Source: Ancylobacter sp. Lp-2
Lineage (GTDB): Bacteria; Pseudomonadota; Alphaproteobacteria; Rhizobiales; Xanthobacteraceae
NCBI RefSeq assembly: GCF_020523795.1
Contig: NZ_JAJALI010000009.1
Coordinates: forward strand, 1 to 64,000
Length of the DNA: 64,000 bases
Reading direction: 5' to 3'
The notes under the pieces are model-generated. The model was not told the origin of the DNA and did not search any database. It saw only the letters and a list, made by a program, of their open reading frames with translations. Positions 1 to 7,333 of this stretch are shown here, one piece after another. The position numbers and the translations under genes were made by a program. Positions within the stretch are counted from its first letter, which is position 1; every line of letters begins with the position of its first letter.

Positions 1-47
1 ACGCCAAGAAGATGGTCGAGGACGTGGTGAAGAACCTCTCCCACTAA
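1..47 (+). CDS. C-terminal end of an unidentified protein (partial)
   Basis: The window opens inside a coding frame (codons from position 3) that reads AKKMVEDVVKNLSH and ends with TAA at 45-47. Fourteen residues are too few to assign a family. A strong hairpin follows about 225 bases downstream, consistent with the end of a transcription unit. Confidence 0.5.
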   Translation, partial: AKKMVEDVVKNLSH

Positions 48-550
48 GCAGACGCGGGGAGGGGGCTCGCGGGAGGAACTCGAAAGGGGACCTCGCAAGA
101 GCCCCCGAAGAGCCTTCGCGGGGATCTCGCAAGGGCGGCACGGCTCCTCGCCAGGCGCCCGCGCCGACCCTGCCCGAGTGATCGGGCGGATCCCGTCCGG
201 ATGATCGTGTGGACCCCGTCCCCGGCCTCCCGGCCCGTTCGTCGCCGTCGCGCGACACCGACATACAGCCGAGGGCGCTCTCCCACCCGGGAGGGCGCCC
301 TTCGCGTTCAGGACCGGCCGCGTTCAGCGTCGCCCCGCCCGAGCCAAGCTGGCCTCACCCGACAAAACACCCGCGCAATCGGCCCCATCGGTCACCTCAC
401 TGCACTGCAGGGCGAGGAAGGCGCGTCGGTTAATACTTTCAAAACCGTAAATATTAACCAATCGAAAAGCTTTGGCCTGCGCCGACATTTCTTGGAGGCG
501 GTCGGCCATGCTTAACGCGGTGTCAACCAAATCACGCCTAGCTTGTCGCC
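48..550. other. Intergenic stretch without a gene
   Basis: About 500 bases separate the partial gene from the extensin-like gene. The stretch holds a terminator-like hairpin at 272-301 and an AT-rich block around 430-480, unusual for this GC-rich region, which probably contains the promoter of the downstream gene. Short open frames here have no recognisable domain and look spurious. Confidence 0.5.
272..301 (+). terminator. Terminator-like hairpin
   Basis: Arms 272-284 (AGGGCGCTCTCCC) and 289-301 (GGGAGGGCGCCCT) form a 13-bp stem with one G-U pair and a 4-base loop. Only two T residues follow, so intrinsic termination is plausible but not certain. Confidence 0.5.
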
Positions 551-1699
551 ATGACGCGCGGCGTATCCTGGTTTATCGTAGCCCCGCTCGTCCTTCTGGG
601 GCTCTCCGCTTGCAAGTTCTCGCCGTTCGAACGGCGGGAACCCTGGCGTGCGGAAGCTGAAGAGCGATGTCTGGCGGAGGGCTCAGTGAAGCCTTCCGCC
701 ACCATCGTGCCCATGGCCGCCATCAACGGCGCCGGCACGTGTGGGATGGAGCATCCTTTTAGAATCAGTGGCTTGAACCAGGGTTCGGTCGAGGTGGCGC
801 CGAAGGCGACGCTGGCCTGCCCGATGACCGCCTCGCTCGACCGCTGGGTCGCCGAGGACATCCAGCCGGCCGCCTATGCCTGGTTCGGCCAGCCGGTCGC
901 CAAGATCAAGCAGATGTCGTCCTATTCCTGCCGCAACATGAACGGCGCGACGACCGGCAAGGTTTCCGAGCACGCCTTCGGCAACGGCTTTGATGTCGGC
1001 GGCTTTGTACTTGCCGATGGCCGGGAAATTCTGGTGAAGACCGGCTGGAAGGGGCGCCCCGACGAGCGCGGCTTCCTCCGTACGGTCCAAGCCACCGCCT
1101 GCCAGCGCTTCACCGTCGTGCTCGCGCCGGGTTCCAACATCTATCATTACGACCACATCCATGTGGACTTGATGCGCACCGCCTCCGGCCGCACGACCTG
1201 CAAGCCGGCTCCGGTGATGCCGATTCCGCCGAACCTGCCCGTCTACAAGGCCCCACCCATGGTGGCTGCGCCGCCGTCCGCGACGCCGGCCTATTATCCG
1301 CCGTCCTCGGCTGCTCCGGTCCCCGATCCCGAGCCGCAGGAAATGGACGGCGAGCCGGGCGAGCCGATGGTGCTGTCGCCGCAACCCTTGGCGCCGCCGT
1401 CATATCCGGCTGCCGCCGCACCGCAGCCGCTTGCGCCGCCAAGCTATCCGGCACCGACACAGCCTTATGGCGCACCTGCACCGGTCTATCCGGCGCAAAA
1501 CTATCCCGCTGCGGCGCCGCCTAGCTCCACCCAGCCGCGCAATGGCGTCCCTCTGCCCCCGGCGGGCATTCCCATGGTGATGCGGTGGTTCGGCATCGAT
1601 CCGAACCCGACCGGCTCGACGTCCAAGCAGGCCTATGCGCCGGAGCGGCAGTTCGCGACGCCGATCCCTCCGCCTAACGCCGTCTCCGGCGAAGACTGA
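551..1699 (+). CDS. Extensin-like C-terminal domain lipoprotein
   Basis: 382 residues. The N-terminus is a lipoprotein signal with lipobox LSAC and Cys21 as the predicted lipidated residue. Residues ~35-210 match the bacterial extensin-like C-terminal domain. They carry SCR near 126-128, HAFGNGFDVG at 141-150 and HYDHIHVDL at ~199-207. The spacing H141, D148, H202/H204 resembles the zinc ligands of LAS-type (M15/D-Ala-D-Ala) peptidases, so a peptidoglycan-directed metal enzyme is likely. That function is inferred. Residues ~215-382 are a Pro/Ala/Tyr-rich low-complexity tail that repeats PQPLAPPSYPA twice. It stands alone between a long leader and a convergent gene on the other strand. Confidence 0.8.
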   Translation: MTRGVSWFIVAPLVLLGLSACKFSPFERREPWRAEAEERCLAEGSVKPSATIVPMAAINGAGTCGMEHPFRISGLNQGSVEVAPKATLACPMTASLDRWVAEDIQPAAYAWFGQPVAKIKQMSSYSCRNMNGATTGKVSEHAFGNGFDVGGFVLADGREILVKTGWKGRPDERGFLRTVQATACQRFTVVLAPGSNIYHYDHIHVDLMRTASGRTTCKPAPVMPIPPNLPVYKAPPMVAAPPSATPAYYPPSSAAPVPDPEPQEMDGEPGEPMVLSPQPLAPPSYPAAAAPQPLAPPSYPAPTQPYGAPAPVYPAQNYPAAAPPSSTQPRNGVPLPPAGIPMVMRWFGIDPNPTGSTSKQAYAPERQFATPIPPPNAVSGED

Positions 1700-1729
1700 A
1701 ACCGGGCGAAGCCTCGCGGGAAGCGCGGC

Positions 1730-2506
1730 TCAGCCGGTCACGGCAGCGATCACGTAGTCATGCCCGTGGGCGAGGCCACCGAGCCTCCCCAGCAGGTCCT
1801 CCGCCCGTTGGAAGAGCGCCTCGATCTGGCCGGTCAGCGCCTGAGCGACGGCGGGGTCGTTGATCAGGTCGACCAATCGCCGGCTGTCGTCCAACTGCCG
1901 CTTCACCCATGGTCGGTCATAGATGTTCGGGAAACGACGGGCGAAGACGATGCGCAACCCGACCTGCTCCAGCCGCTGAATGACCCATTCCGCCGGATAT
2001 TCGCGGTAAGGCATCACGCCGGCGAGCAGGGCGCAGGCGTCGCGGAGCCGGCCGATGGCCTGCACCAGTGCGCCGGTCTCGTCAGTGACAACCCCATTCA
2101 CATAAGGATCGACACCGACGACATAGAGCCGGCCGCCGACCAGTGGACGGAGGCGCGCGAACAGATCGCTCTGGAAATAGGGCGCGTAGCTCTCGACCGC
2201 GCCGAGAAGATACTCGGCCAGGACTGTGTCGTGGCTTTCGCCGGCGAGCAGCGCCGGATCCTGCCAATTGCCGAGCACCAGCCGATCCTGCGGTCGCCGT
2301 GCCGTGGCGACCGCCGCCTCGGTGAGCTTCAGATGATCGGGATCGGCGCTGACGGCGGTCCAGCGGGAGGACGGCAAGCCGCTGATCCAGCGCGCCGACC
2401 GCACGCCGGTCCCGGCATCCAGCACGGAGCCCCAGGGCGCATCGCCCTGGATGTGCTGGATGACGCCGAACATGTCGAGCTTTTGCGGCGGCGGGGGAGC
2501 GGTCAT
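1730..2506 (-). CDS. SAM-dependent methyltransferase-like protein
   Basis: 258 residues. VLDAGTGVRS at ~28-37 is the glycine-rich SAM-binding motif I of class I (Rossmann) methyltransferases, followed by an acidic residue in AVSADPDH that fits the end of strand 2. The substrate cannot be read from the sequence, and motif IV is not a clear NPPY type. The gene lies 84 bases downstream of the DapB-like gene on the same strand and is probably co-transcribed with it. It is convergent with the extensin-like gene, with stops only 30 bases apart. Confidence 0.65.
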   Translation of the reverse strand: MTAPPPPQKLDMFGVIQHIQGDAPWGSVLDAGTGVRSARWISGLPSSRWTAVSADPDHLKLTEAAVATARRPQDRLVLGNWQDPALLAGESHDTVLAEYLLGAVESYAPYFQSDLFARLRPLVGGRLYVVGVDPYVNGVVTDETGALVQAIGRLRDACALLAGVMPYREYPAEWVIQRLEQVGLRIVFARRFPNIYDRPWVKRQLDDSRRLVDLINDPAVAQALTGQIEALFQRAEDLLGRLGGLAHGHDYVIAAVTG

Positions 2507-2590
2507 CGGCCGTCCGATCGTTGGCGGTCAGGAAGAGGCCGACCCGGACCCGGCGCGTGCTCCCGCACGCGCGGCCCGATCGGCCGGCGT

Positions 2591-3376
2591 TCAGTCCAGC
2601 AGCGTATCGAGGCCGCGCCGCACGCCGGTCCAGCCACTGACCTTGCGGGCGGCCAGCAGCGTGCCTCCGACATAGGGAGCCGCCGACGAGCCGGCGTCAT
2701 GGCGGATGGTCAGCCGCTCGTCCGGGGCGCCGAACACGCTTTCCACGCCCAGCACGAAGGAGGGCAGCCGCAGCGCATGCACCTGCACGCGGGTAGCCCC
2801 CTCGCCGAAGCTGCCGCCACGGGTGGCGGGCACGCCGCTCACCTCCTCGACCGGCCGGCTGGTGGCCGGGCGACGGACGCCGGCCAACGTCTCGGCCAGC
2901 TCGCGCGCGGTGCCGGAGGGCGCGTCGGGCTTGCCGGCCGAGGCGTAGTCGATGATCTCGACATCGGCGACATATTTCGCCGCTTCCAGAGTGAAGCGCT
3001 TCAGCAGGGTGGCGGTGATGGAGAAATTGCCGGCCGCCAGCACGCCGACGCCCTTCTCGCGCGCCAGCGCGTCGAGTTCGGCATAGTCCTGCGCGCCGAG
3101 GCCGGAGGTGCCGATCACCACATGTCGGCCGGCGGCGATGGCGGCGGCGGCATTCGCCTTCACCACATTCGGCTTGGTGTAGTCGATGAGTACGTCGGAA
3201 GGGATGGCGAGCGCCTCTTCGATAGAGGCGAAGACCGGGGCGCCGTCGATCGAGGTGCCGGCGGCAGAGCGCGAGATGCCGGCGACGAGTTCGAGATCGG
3301 CGGTGGCGGCGATGGCCGGGGCGAGGGCGCGGCCGACCCAGCCGGTGGCGCCGGCGAGCAGAATGCGGATGGGCAT
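2591..3376 (-). CDS. DapB-like dihydrodipicolinate reductase family protein, atypical
   Basis: 261 residues, close to the usual DapB length. It has a nucleotide-binding loop GATGWVG at 9-15, VIGTSGLG at 87-94, GNFSI at 116-120 and KPDAPSGTA at 149-157. Those features place it in the 4-hydroxy-tetrahydrodipicolinate reductase family of lysine/meso-DAP synthesis. In genuine DapB the segment before the lysine reads EAHHRHK. Here it is DYASAGK (143-149), so the conserved histidine pair, including the active-site His159 of E. coli, is missing while the Lys is kept. It may be a paralogue with another reaction. The ATG at 3376 was chosen because the Rossmann strand begins right after it; the frame is open further upstream. 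Confidence 0.75.
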   Translation of the reverse strand: MPIRILLAGATGWVGRALAPAIAATADLELVAGISRSAAGTSIDGAPVFASIEEALAIPSDVLIDYTKPNVVKANAAAAIAAGRHVVIGTSGLGAQDYAELDALAREKGVGVLAAGNFSITATLLKRFTLEAAKYVADVEIIDYASAGKPDAPSGTARELAETLAGVRRPATSRPVEEVSGVPATRGGSFGEGATRVQVHALRLPSFVLGVESVFGAPDERLTIRHDAGSSAAPYVGGTLLAARKVSGWTGVRRGLDTLLD

Positions 3377-3436
3377 GCACAGAACTCCAGAAGGATCAGT
3401 TCCATGCCGAATACACCCCGTGCCGCGGCGGGGAAA

Positions 3437-3826
3437 GCGCCAGCCGGCCTGTAAGCCGGGTTCTGTAAGGCGGGATCGCTCCCGCGTGGCGGCCATTCCT
3501 CTGGGACGCCGATTGCTCGACGCCTCTAGCAGTCAACCCGGGCGACGGTCCGAAGACGGACGTGAGGCCGGCGAACCGGTCTCGTGTCACCCCTATACGA
3601 CTTTGCTCCCGGTGGGGTTTGCCGTGCCGCTTCCGTTGCCGGCCGCGCGGTGGGCTCTTACCCCACCGTTTCACCCTTGCCGCGGGCGCACCCGTGGCGG
3701 TTTGATTTCTGTGGCACTTTCCCTGGGGTCGCCCCCGCCGGACGTTATCCGGCACCGTGTCTTCGTGGAGCCCGGACTTTCCTCGGCACCCTTGCGGGCG
3801 ACGCGGCCGCCCGGCCGGCTGGCGGG
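3437..3826 (-). ncRNA. rnpB: RNase P RNA, class A
   Basis: Read on the minus strand, the RNA contains GAGGAAAGTCCGGGCTCC near its 5' end (P4 half, ~3770-3787), ACAGAAATCAAACCGCC, GTAAGAGCCCACCG, GGGAGCAAAGTCG and, near the 3' end, ACAGAACCCGGCTTA. These are the conserved blocks of bacterial type A RNase P RNA. The 5' and 3' ends pair (GCCAGCCGGCC with GGCCGGCTGGC), forming P1 and setting the ends to within a few bases. The catalytic RNA matures tRNA 5' ends together with RnpA. Open frames across this interval on both strands are not coding. Confidence 0.93.
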
Positions 3827-3905
3827 GGAGCAATGAGGGAGACGCGCGCGCCCGTCAAGCCGTGACGCGGAACCTTTAACCGCTTGCGCGGCGCGCGCGC
3901 AGTCC

Positions 3906-4406
3906 TCAGTTCGAGGCCATGAGGGTGCGGGCCTTGCTGCAATAGCTGCGGGCGATGTTCGACATGCGGGTGGTGCCATGGCCGCCCTGGTAGCGCATCA
4001 CGGTTCCGCAGGTGTCGCCGGCGGCGAGCTGGTAGGCACCGGCGAGGTAGCGCATGCCCCACTTGATGTTGGTCGCGGGATCGTAGAGCGCCTTGCGGGT
4101 GCCCTGATAGCCGAGGCCGCGCGCGGTGAGGGGCTTGATCTGCATGAGGCCGACTTCGCCGGCGCTGCCGGTGACACCGGGGTTCCAGTTGCTCTCGATG
4201 CGCACCACGGCGCGGGCAAGAGCGATTGGAACCCCGTTCGCGCGGGCTTCACGGTCGACGAGAGCAACAATGGATGATTTGGAACCAGAAGCCTCTTCGA
4301 AGCTTTTGTTCTCAGTGATAGGGCGGGCGCTGGCGATGTTTGCGCCGAATGTGACAGTCAAGAGAGTGAAAAAAGCAGTACGCAACGTGAGACTATAACG
4401 AGGCAT
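3906..4406 (-). CDS. Lytic transglycosylase, SLT domain
   Basis: 166 residues from the ATG at 4406, which gives a signal peptide (SLTLRTAFFTLLTVTFG, cleavage near ASA-RP) and has GGAAAGG upstream. Residues ~45-160 form a Slt-type goose-lysozyme-like domain. RIESNWNP places the catalytic Glu at 71, and GEVGLMQIKP and the late RYLAGAY are typical. It should cleave the MurNAc-GlcNAc bond of peptidoglycan in the periplasm. The frame stays open upstream, but those residues would precede the signal peptide and are unlikely to be translated. Confidence 0.88.
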   Translation of the reverse strand: MPRYSLTLRTAFFTLLTVTFGANIASARPITENKSFEEASGSKSSIVALVDREARANGVPIALARAVVRIESNWNPGVTGSAGEVGLMQIKPLTARGLGYQGTRKALYDPATNIKWGMRYLAGAYQLAAGDTCGTVMRYQGGHGTTRMSNIARSYCSKARTLMASN

Positions 4407-4658
4407 TAGCGATAACGGCCTTTCCGGGTCGATGAGAGAGACCGGGAAATGCGATGGAAAATCTGTTTCCAATGAGGCTTCAATTGTCCACGAATTAGGA
4501 AATACGTAGGCGTGCGGACTTGACGCACGTGTTCCTGTGGCCGATGGGCAACGAAACGGCACGATTATTTCGTTGGCGCCTGTCTCGGCGCAGGATCATG
4601 TCGCGAGTGGTGTTCTGGCACGGTAGACGAATTGACGGGCGGCCCTTGCGGAACCTGC

Positions 4659-5420
4659 CTACCGGGAGGTGCAGAGGGCATACAATGTGGCGAGGGTGGA
4701 GACGTCCGCCACGCCGTCGACACGTGAGCGCCTGAAATGGCGCTGGAAGGCGCGCACCACCGCCTCGGTGGTCTCGCAATAGGTGCCGGTAACCGGGACC
4801 GCGTAGCCGTAGAAGCCGAGCATGGCCTGCAGCGCCTCGATCGGCTGGCCGGACTCGCCGCGCATGAAATAGCGGCCGTCGCTGATCGGTTCTTCCTCGA
4901 CCAGATGGCCGATACCGGCCCGATGCAGGATATCCCACGGGAATTTTTCGCCGGGATCCTGTTTGCGCAACGGCGCGACGTCGGAATGCGCGAGCACGCG
5001 CTCGGGCCGGATGGCGAGGCGGGTGACGATGTCCTTGGCGAGTGCTGTCACCGCCTCGATCTGGCGGGCGGGGAAGGGCGGATAGTCGAAATCATGGCCG
5101 GGATTGACGATCTCGATGCCGATCGACAGCGAGTTGATGTCGTTCGCGCCGGCCCATGAGGAAAGGCCAGCGTGCCAGGCCCGGCGGGATTCCGGCACCA
5201 ACTGCGCGATCTGCCCGTCCTCGTGCACCACATAGTGGCAGGAGACCGCCTTTTCCGGCGACCGCAGCCAGGCCACGGCTTCTTCCGCGCTCTGCATGCC
5301 AGTGTAGTGGAGGAGCAGCATGTCCGCCACGGCGACGCCGAGGCGCTCGCCATGGTTGGGCGAGGCTAGCACGTCGGCGGCCAGTGGCGAGTCGGCGGTG
5401 AAGGTCGGAACGTCGTCCAT
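4659..5420 (-). CDS. N-acetylmuramoyl-L-alanine amidase, AmiD/AmpD type
   Basis: 253 residues. Residues ~20-170 are an Amidase_2 domain with zinc ligands that can be read as H38 (LLLHYTG), H145 (LAHSDVAP) and D155 (KQDPGEKFPW). Residues ~185-250 form a C-terminal peptidoglycan-binding domain of the PG_binding_1 type. There is no obvious signal peptide, so it may be a cytoplasmic AmpD-like recycling enzyme or use an atypical export route. It reads away from the dcw cluster; the two start codons are about 260 bases apart, so the spacer must hold both promoters. Confidence 0.87.
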   Translation of the reverse strand: MDDVPTFTADSPLAADVLASPNHGERLGVAVADMLLLHYTGMQSAEEAVAWLRSPEKAVSCHYVVHEDGQIAQLVPESRRAWHAGLSSWAGANDINSLSIGIEIVNPGHDFDYPPFPARQIEAVTALAKDIVTRLAIRPERVLAHSDVAPLRKQDPGEKFPWDILHRAGIGHLVEEEPISDGRYFMRGESGQPIEALQAMLGFYGYAVPVTGTYCETTEAVVRAFQRHFRRSRVDGVADVSTLATLYALCTSR

Positions 5421-5678
5421 GGCAGCGAGCTAACCGGCTCCTGCGCACGGTTCAACCGATTCTTAAGGTTCAGAGAGCGTTAATCGCGGATCGAAACCGG
5501 GGGATTCGGCGCGTCGCGTCGCAGCCCCGACCAGCGTCCCGCCGATGTCCCATAGTCCTGCATGCTTGAAACTGCCTGCCACCCGCTTGCCTTTGACGGA
5601 CCGGCGCGCGCCTTTGCGCCGCGCCGGTGCACGCGGGTGTGCCGATGCAGGCGGCCGGATGCCGGCCGGAGACGCCTG
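5421..5678. promoter_or_regulatory. Divergent spacer in front of the dcw cluster; no mraZ
   Basis: This spacer lies between the amidase and rsmH. It is too short for a mraZ gene and I see no MraZ-like frame. It contains TTAA at 5463-5466 and 5480-5483, separated by 13 bases, and a GC-rich hairpin with arms ACCGGCGCG (5600-5608) and CGCGCCGGT (5620-5628) in the likely rsmH leader. Promoters in both directions are expected, but no clear -35/-10 pair stands out. Confidence 0.4.
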
Positions 5679-6713
5679 ATGGTGCCGCCCCTGCCTCCCG
5701 AATCGCCGGCTGACAATGGCGAGCGCCACGTCCCGGTGCTGCTCGCCGAGGTGCTGGCGCATCTCGCGCCGAAGGACGGCGGCGTCTATGTCGACGGCAC
5801 GTTCGGCGCCGGTGGCTATACGCGGGCCATTCTCGGCGCGGCGGATTGCCGGGTGATCGCCATCGACCGCGACCCGACCGCGGTGGCGGCGAGCGCCCCG
5901 CTGGTGCTCGCCCATCCCGGCCGACTGGCGGTGAGTGAGGATCGTTTCGGCAATCTCGACCAGGTCGCGGCGATGCTCGGTGCACCTGAGGTCGACGGCG
6001 TGGTGCTGGATATCGGCGTCTCCTCCATGCAGCTCGACGAGGGCGAGCGCGGCTTCTCCTTCCGCCGCGATGGCCCGCTCGACATGCGCATGTCGGGGGA
6101 GGGGCTGTCGGCGGCGGACTATATCGCCCGGCTGCCGGAGGCCGAGCTCGCCAATCTCATCTACCGCTTCGGCGAGGAGCGGCAGTCGCGCGGCATCGCC
6201 CGCGCCATCGTCAAGGCGCGCGAGGAGGCTCCGATCACCCGTACGCTCCAGCTCGCCGACATCATCGCCAAGGTGGTGTGGGCGAAGCCGCACGAGCCGC
6301 ATCCCGCGACCCGCAGCTTCCAGGCCTTGCGCATCGCGGTGAATGACGAACTCGGCGAGCTCGCCCGCGCGCTGGCGGCGGCCGAGCGCGTCTTGAAGCC
6401 CGGCGGGCGGCTGGTGGTCGTCACCTTCCATTCCCTGGAAGACCGCATCGTGAAGAATTTCCTGAACGCCCGTGCCAAGCCGGCGGCCGGATCGCGCCAC
6501 CTGCCGGCGGTGGCGAGCGCGCCGCCGAGCTTCCGTCTCGTCGCCAAGGGCGCGGTGGAGCCCGGCGATGCCGAGACCCGCGCCAATCCGCGCGCCCGCT
6601 CGGCCAAGCTCAGGGCCGGCGAGCGCACCGCGGCGCCGGCGCGCGAGGCGAGCGACCTTGAGACCCTGCTGCCGCCGCTTCCCGATTTCGACGCGCGCAG
6701 CCGCCATCACTGA
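5679..6713 (+). CDS. rsmH: 16S rRNA (cytosine-1402-N4)-methyltransferase
   Basis: 344 residues from the ATG at 5679, giving the usual RsmH length; HVPVLL follows at residue 17. [14 protein letters not shown] at 39-52 is the SAM-binding signature of the MraW/RsmH family. [13 protein letters not shown] near the C-terminus is also characteristic. It methylates N4 of C1402 in 16S rRNA. As in most bacteria it opens the dcw cluster, 12 bases ahead of ftsL. The frame is open 39 codons further upstream, but that Arg/Cys-rich extension does not look like part of the family. Confidence 0.95.
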   Translation: MVPPLPPESPADNGERHVPVLLAEVLAHLAPKDGGVYVDGTFGAGGYTRAILGAADCRVIAIDRDPTAVAASAPLVLAHPGRLAVSEDRFGNLDQVAAMLGAPEVDGVVLDIGVSSMQLDEGERGFSFRRDGPLDMRMSGEGLSAADYIARLPEAELANLIYRFGEERQSRGIARAIVKAREEAPITRTLQLADIIAKVVWAKPHEPHPATRSFQALRIAVNDELGELARALAAAERVLKPGGRLVVVTFHSLEDRIVKNFLNARAKPAAGSRHLPAVASAPPSFRLVAKGAVEPGDAETRANPRARSAKLRAGERTAAPAREASDLETLLPPLPDFDARSRHH

Positions 6714-6725
6714 GGACCGAGAAAC

Positions 6726-7316
6726 ATGTTCCGCATCCTCAATTTCATCTCGGTGATCGCGCTGCTGGCGGCGGCGGGCGCGGTCTATCACGTGAAATAT
6801 GCCTCGGCCTTCGAGGCGCAGAAGATCGCCAAGCTGCGCGACGAGATCCGCTGGGAGCGCGACCGCATCGCCACGCTGAATGCCGAATGGGCGCGGCGCA
6901 CGGCGCCTGACCGTATCCAGGCGCTGGCCGAGCACCATCTCGATATGCAGCCGCTGGACGTCACCCGCATGGACATGCTGGCCAGCCTGCCGGCCAAGCC
7001 GGACGCGGCCGGCGACGCGCTCGGCGGCATGATCGAGGCACTGGTCGACAGCCCGACCGGCGCGGCGATCCCGACCAGCCAGGCCAAGCCGGCGGCGCCC
7101 AAGCCGGTGGCCCGCGCGCCGATCGCCCCCGCCTCGGCCGCGCCGCGCCCGAACGGCGCCTTGCCGCTTTCCGCCGTGCCGGCCGCCGGTGCCCTTGCGT
7201 CGACGCATGCGCCGATGCTCGGCTCGCCGCTTCCCCCGCCGTCCGCCCGCCCGATGGCGACGGCGCCGATGATGTCGCCCATGCCGCTGCTGCCGCCGGC
7301 AGCGGTTGGCCAGTAA
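6726..7316 (+). CDS. ftsL: Cell division protein FtsL
   Basis: 196 residues. A short N-terminus leads into one membrane segment (~6-22), then a heptad-rich periplasmic coiled coil (~26-70, EAQKIAKLRDEIRWERDRIATL) and the FtsL-like RIQALAEHHLDMQPLDVTRMD block. FtsL joins FtsB and FtsQ to recruit and activate FtsWI. Bacterial FtsL is usually ~90-130 residues; here an Ala/Pro-rich tail of about 90 residues (~100-196) is added. Position between rsmH and ftsI confirms the call. Confidence 0.88.
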   Translation: MFRILNFISVIALLAAAGAVYHVKYASAFEAQKIAKLRDEIRWERDRIATLNAEWARRTAPDRIQALAEHHLDMQPLDVTRMDMLASLPAKPDAAGDALGGMIEALVDSPTGAAIPTSQAKPAAPKPVARAPIAPASAAPRPNGALPLSAVPAAGALASTHAPMLGSPLPPPSARPMATAPMMSPMPLLPPAAVGQ

Positions 7317-7333
7317 GTATTGGAGGTCGCCTG

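Noticed and set aside
1760..3454. 564-codon open frame on the plus strand over the methyltransferase and DapB-like genes
   Set aside because: It has no recognisable domain and is antisense to two genes with clear motifs. High GC makes such long shadow frames common.
3396..3833. Open frames across the RNase P RNA
   Set aside because: The interval is explained by the conserved RNase P RNA blocks and the paired P1 ends.
4520..4735. 71-codon plus-strand frame in the gap between the transglycosylase and the amidase
   Set aside because: It runs into the antisense of the amidase gene, is Arg/Trp-rich and has no ribosome site. The gap at 4407-4658 appears to be plain promoter DNA.
5463..5483. TTAA pair upstream of rsmH as a CtrA site
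   Set aside because: The two TTAA boxes are 13 bases apart, not 7, so they do not fit the consensus.
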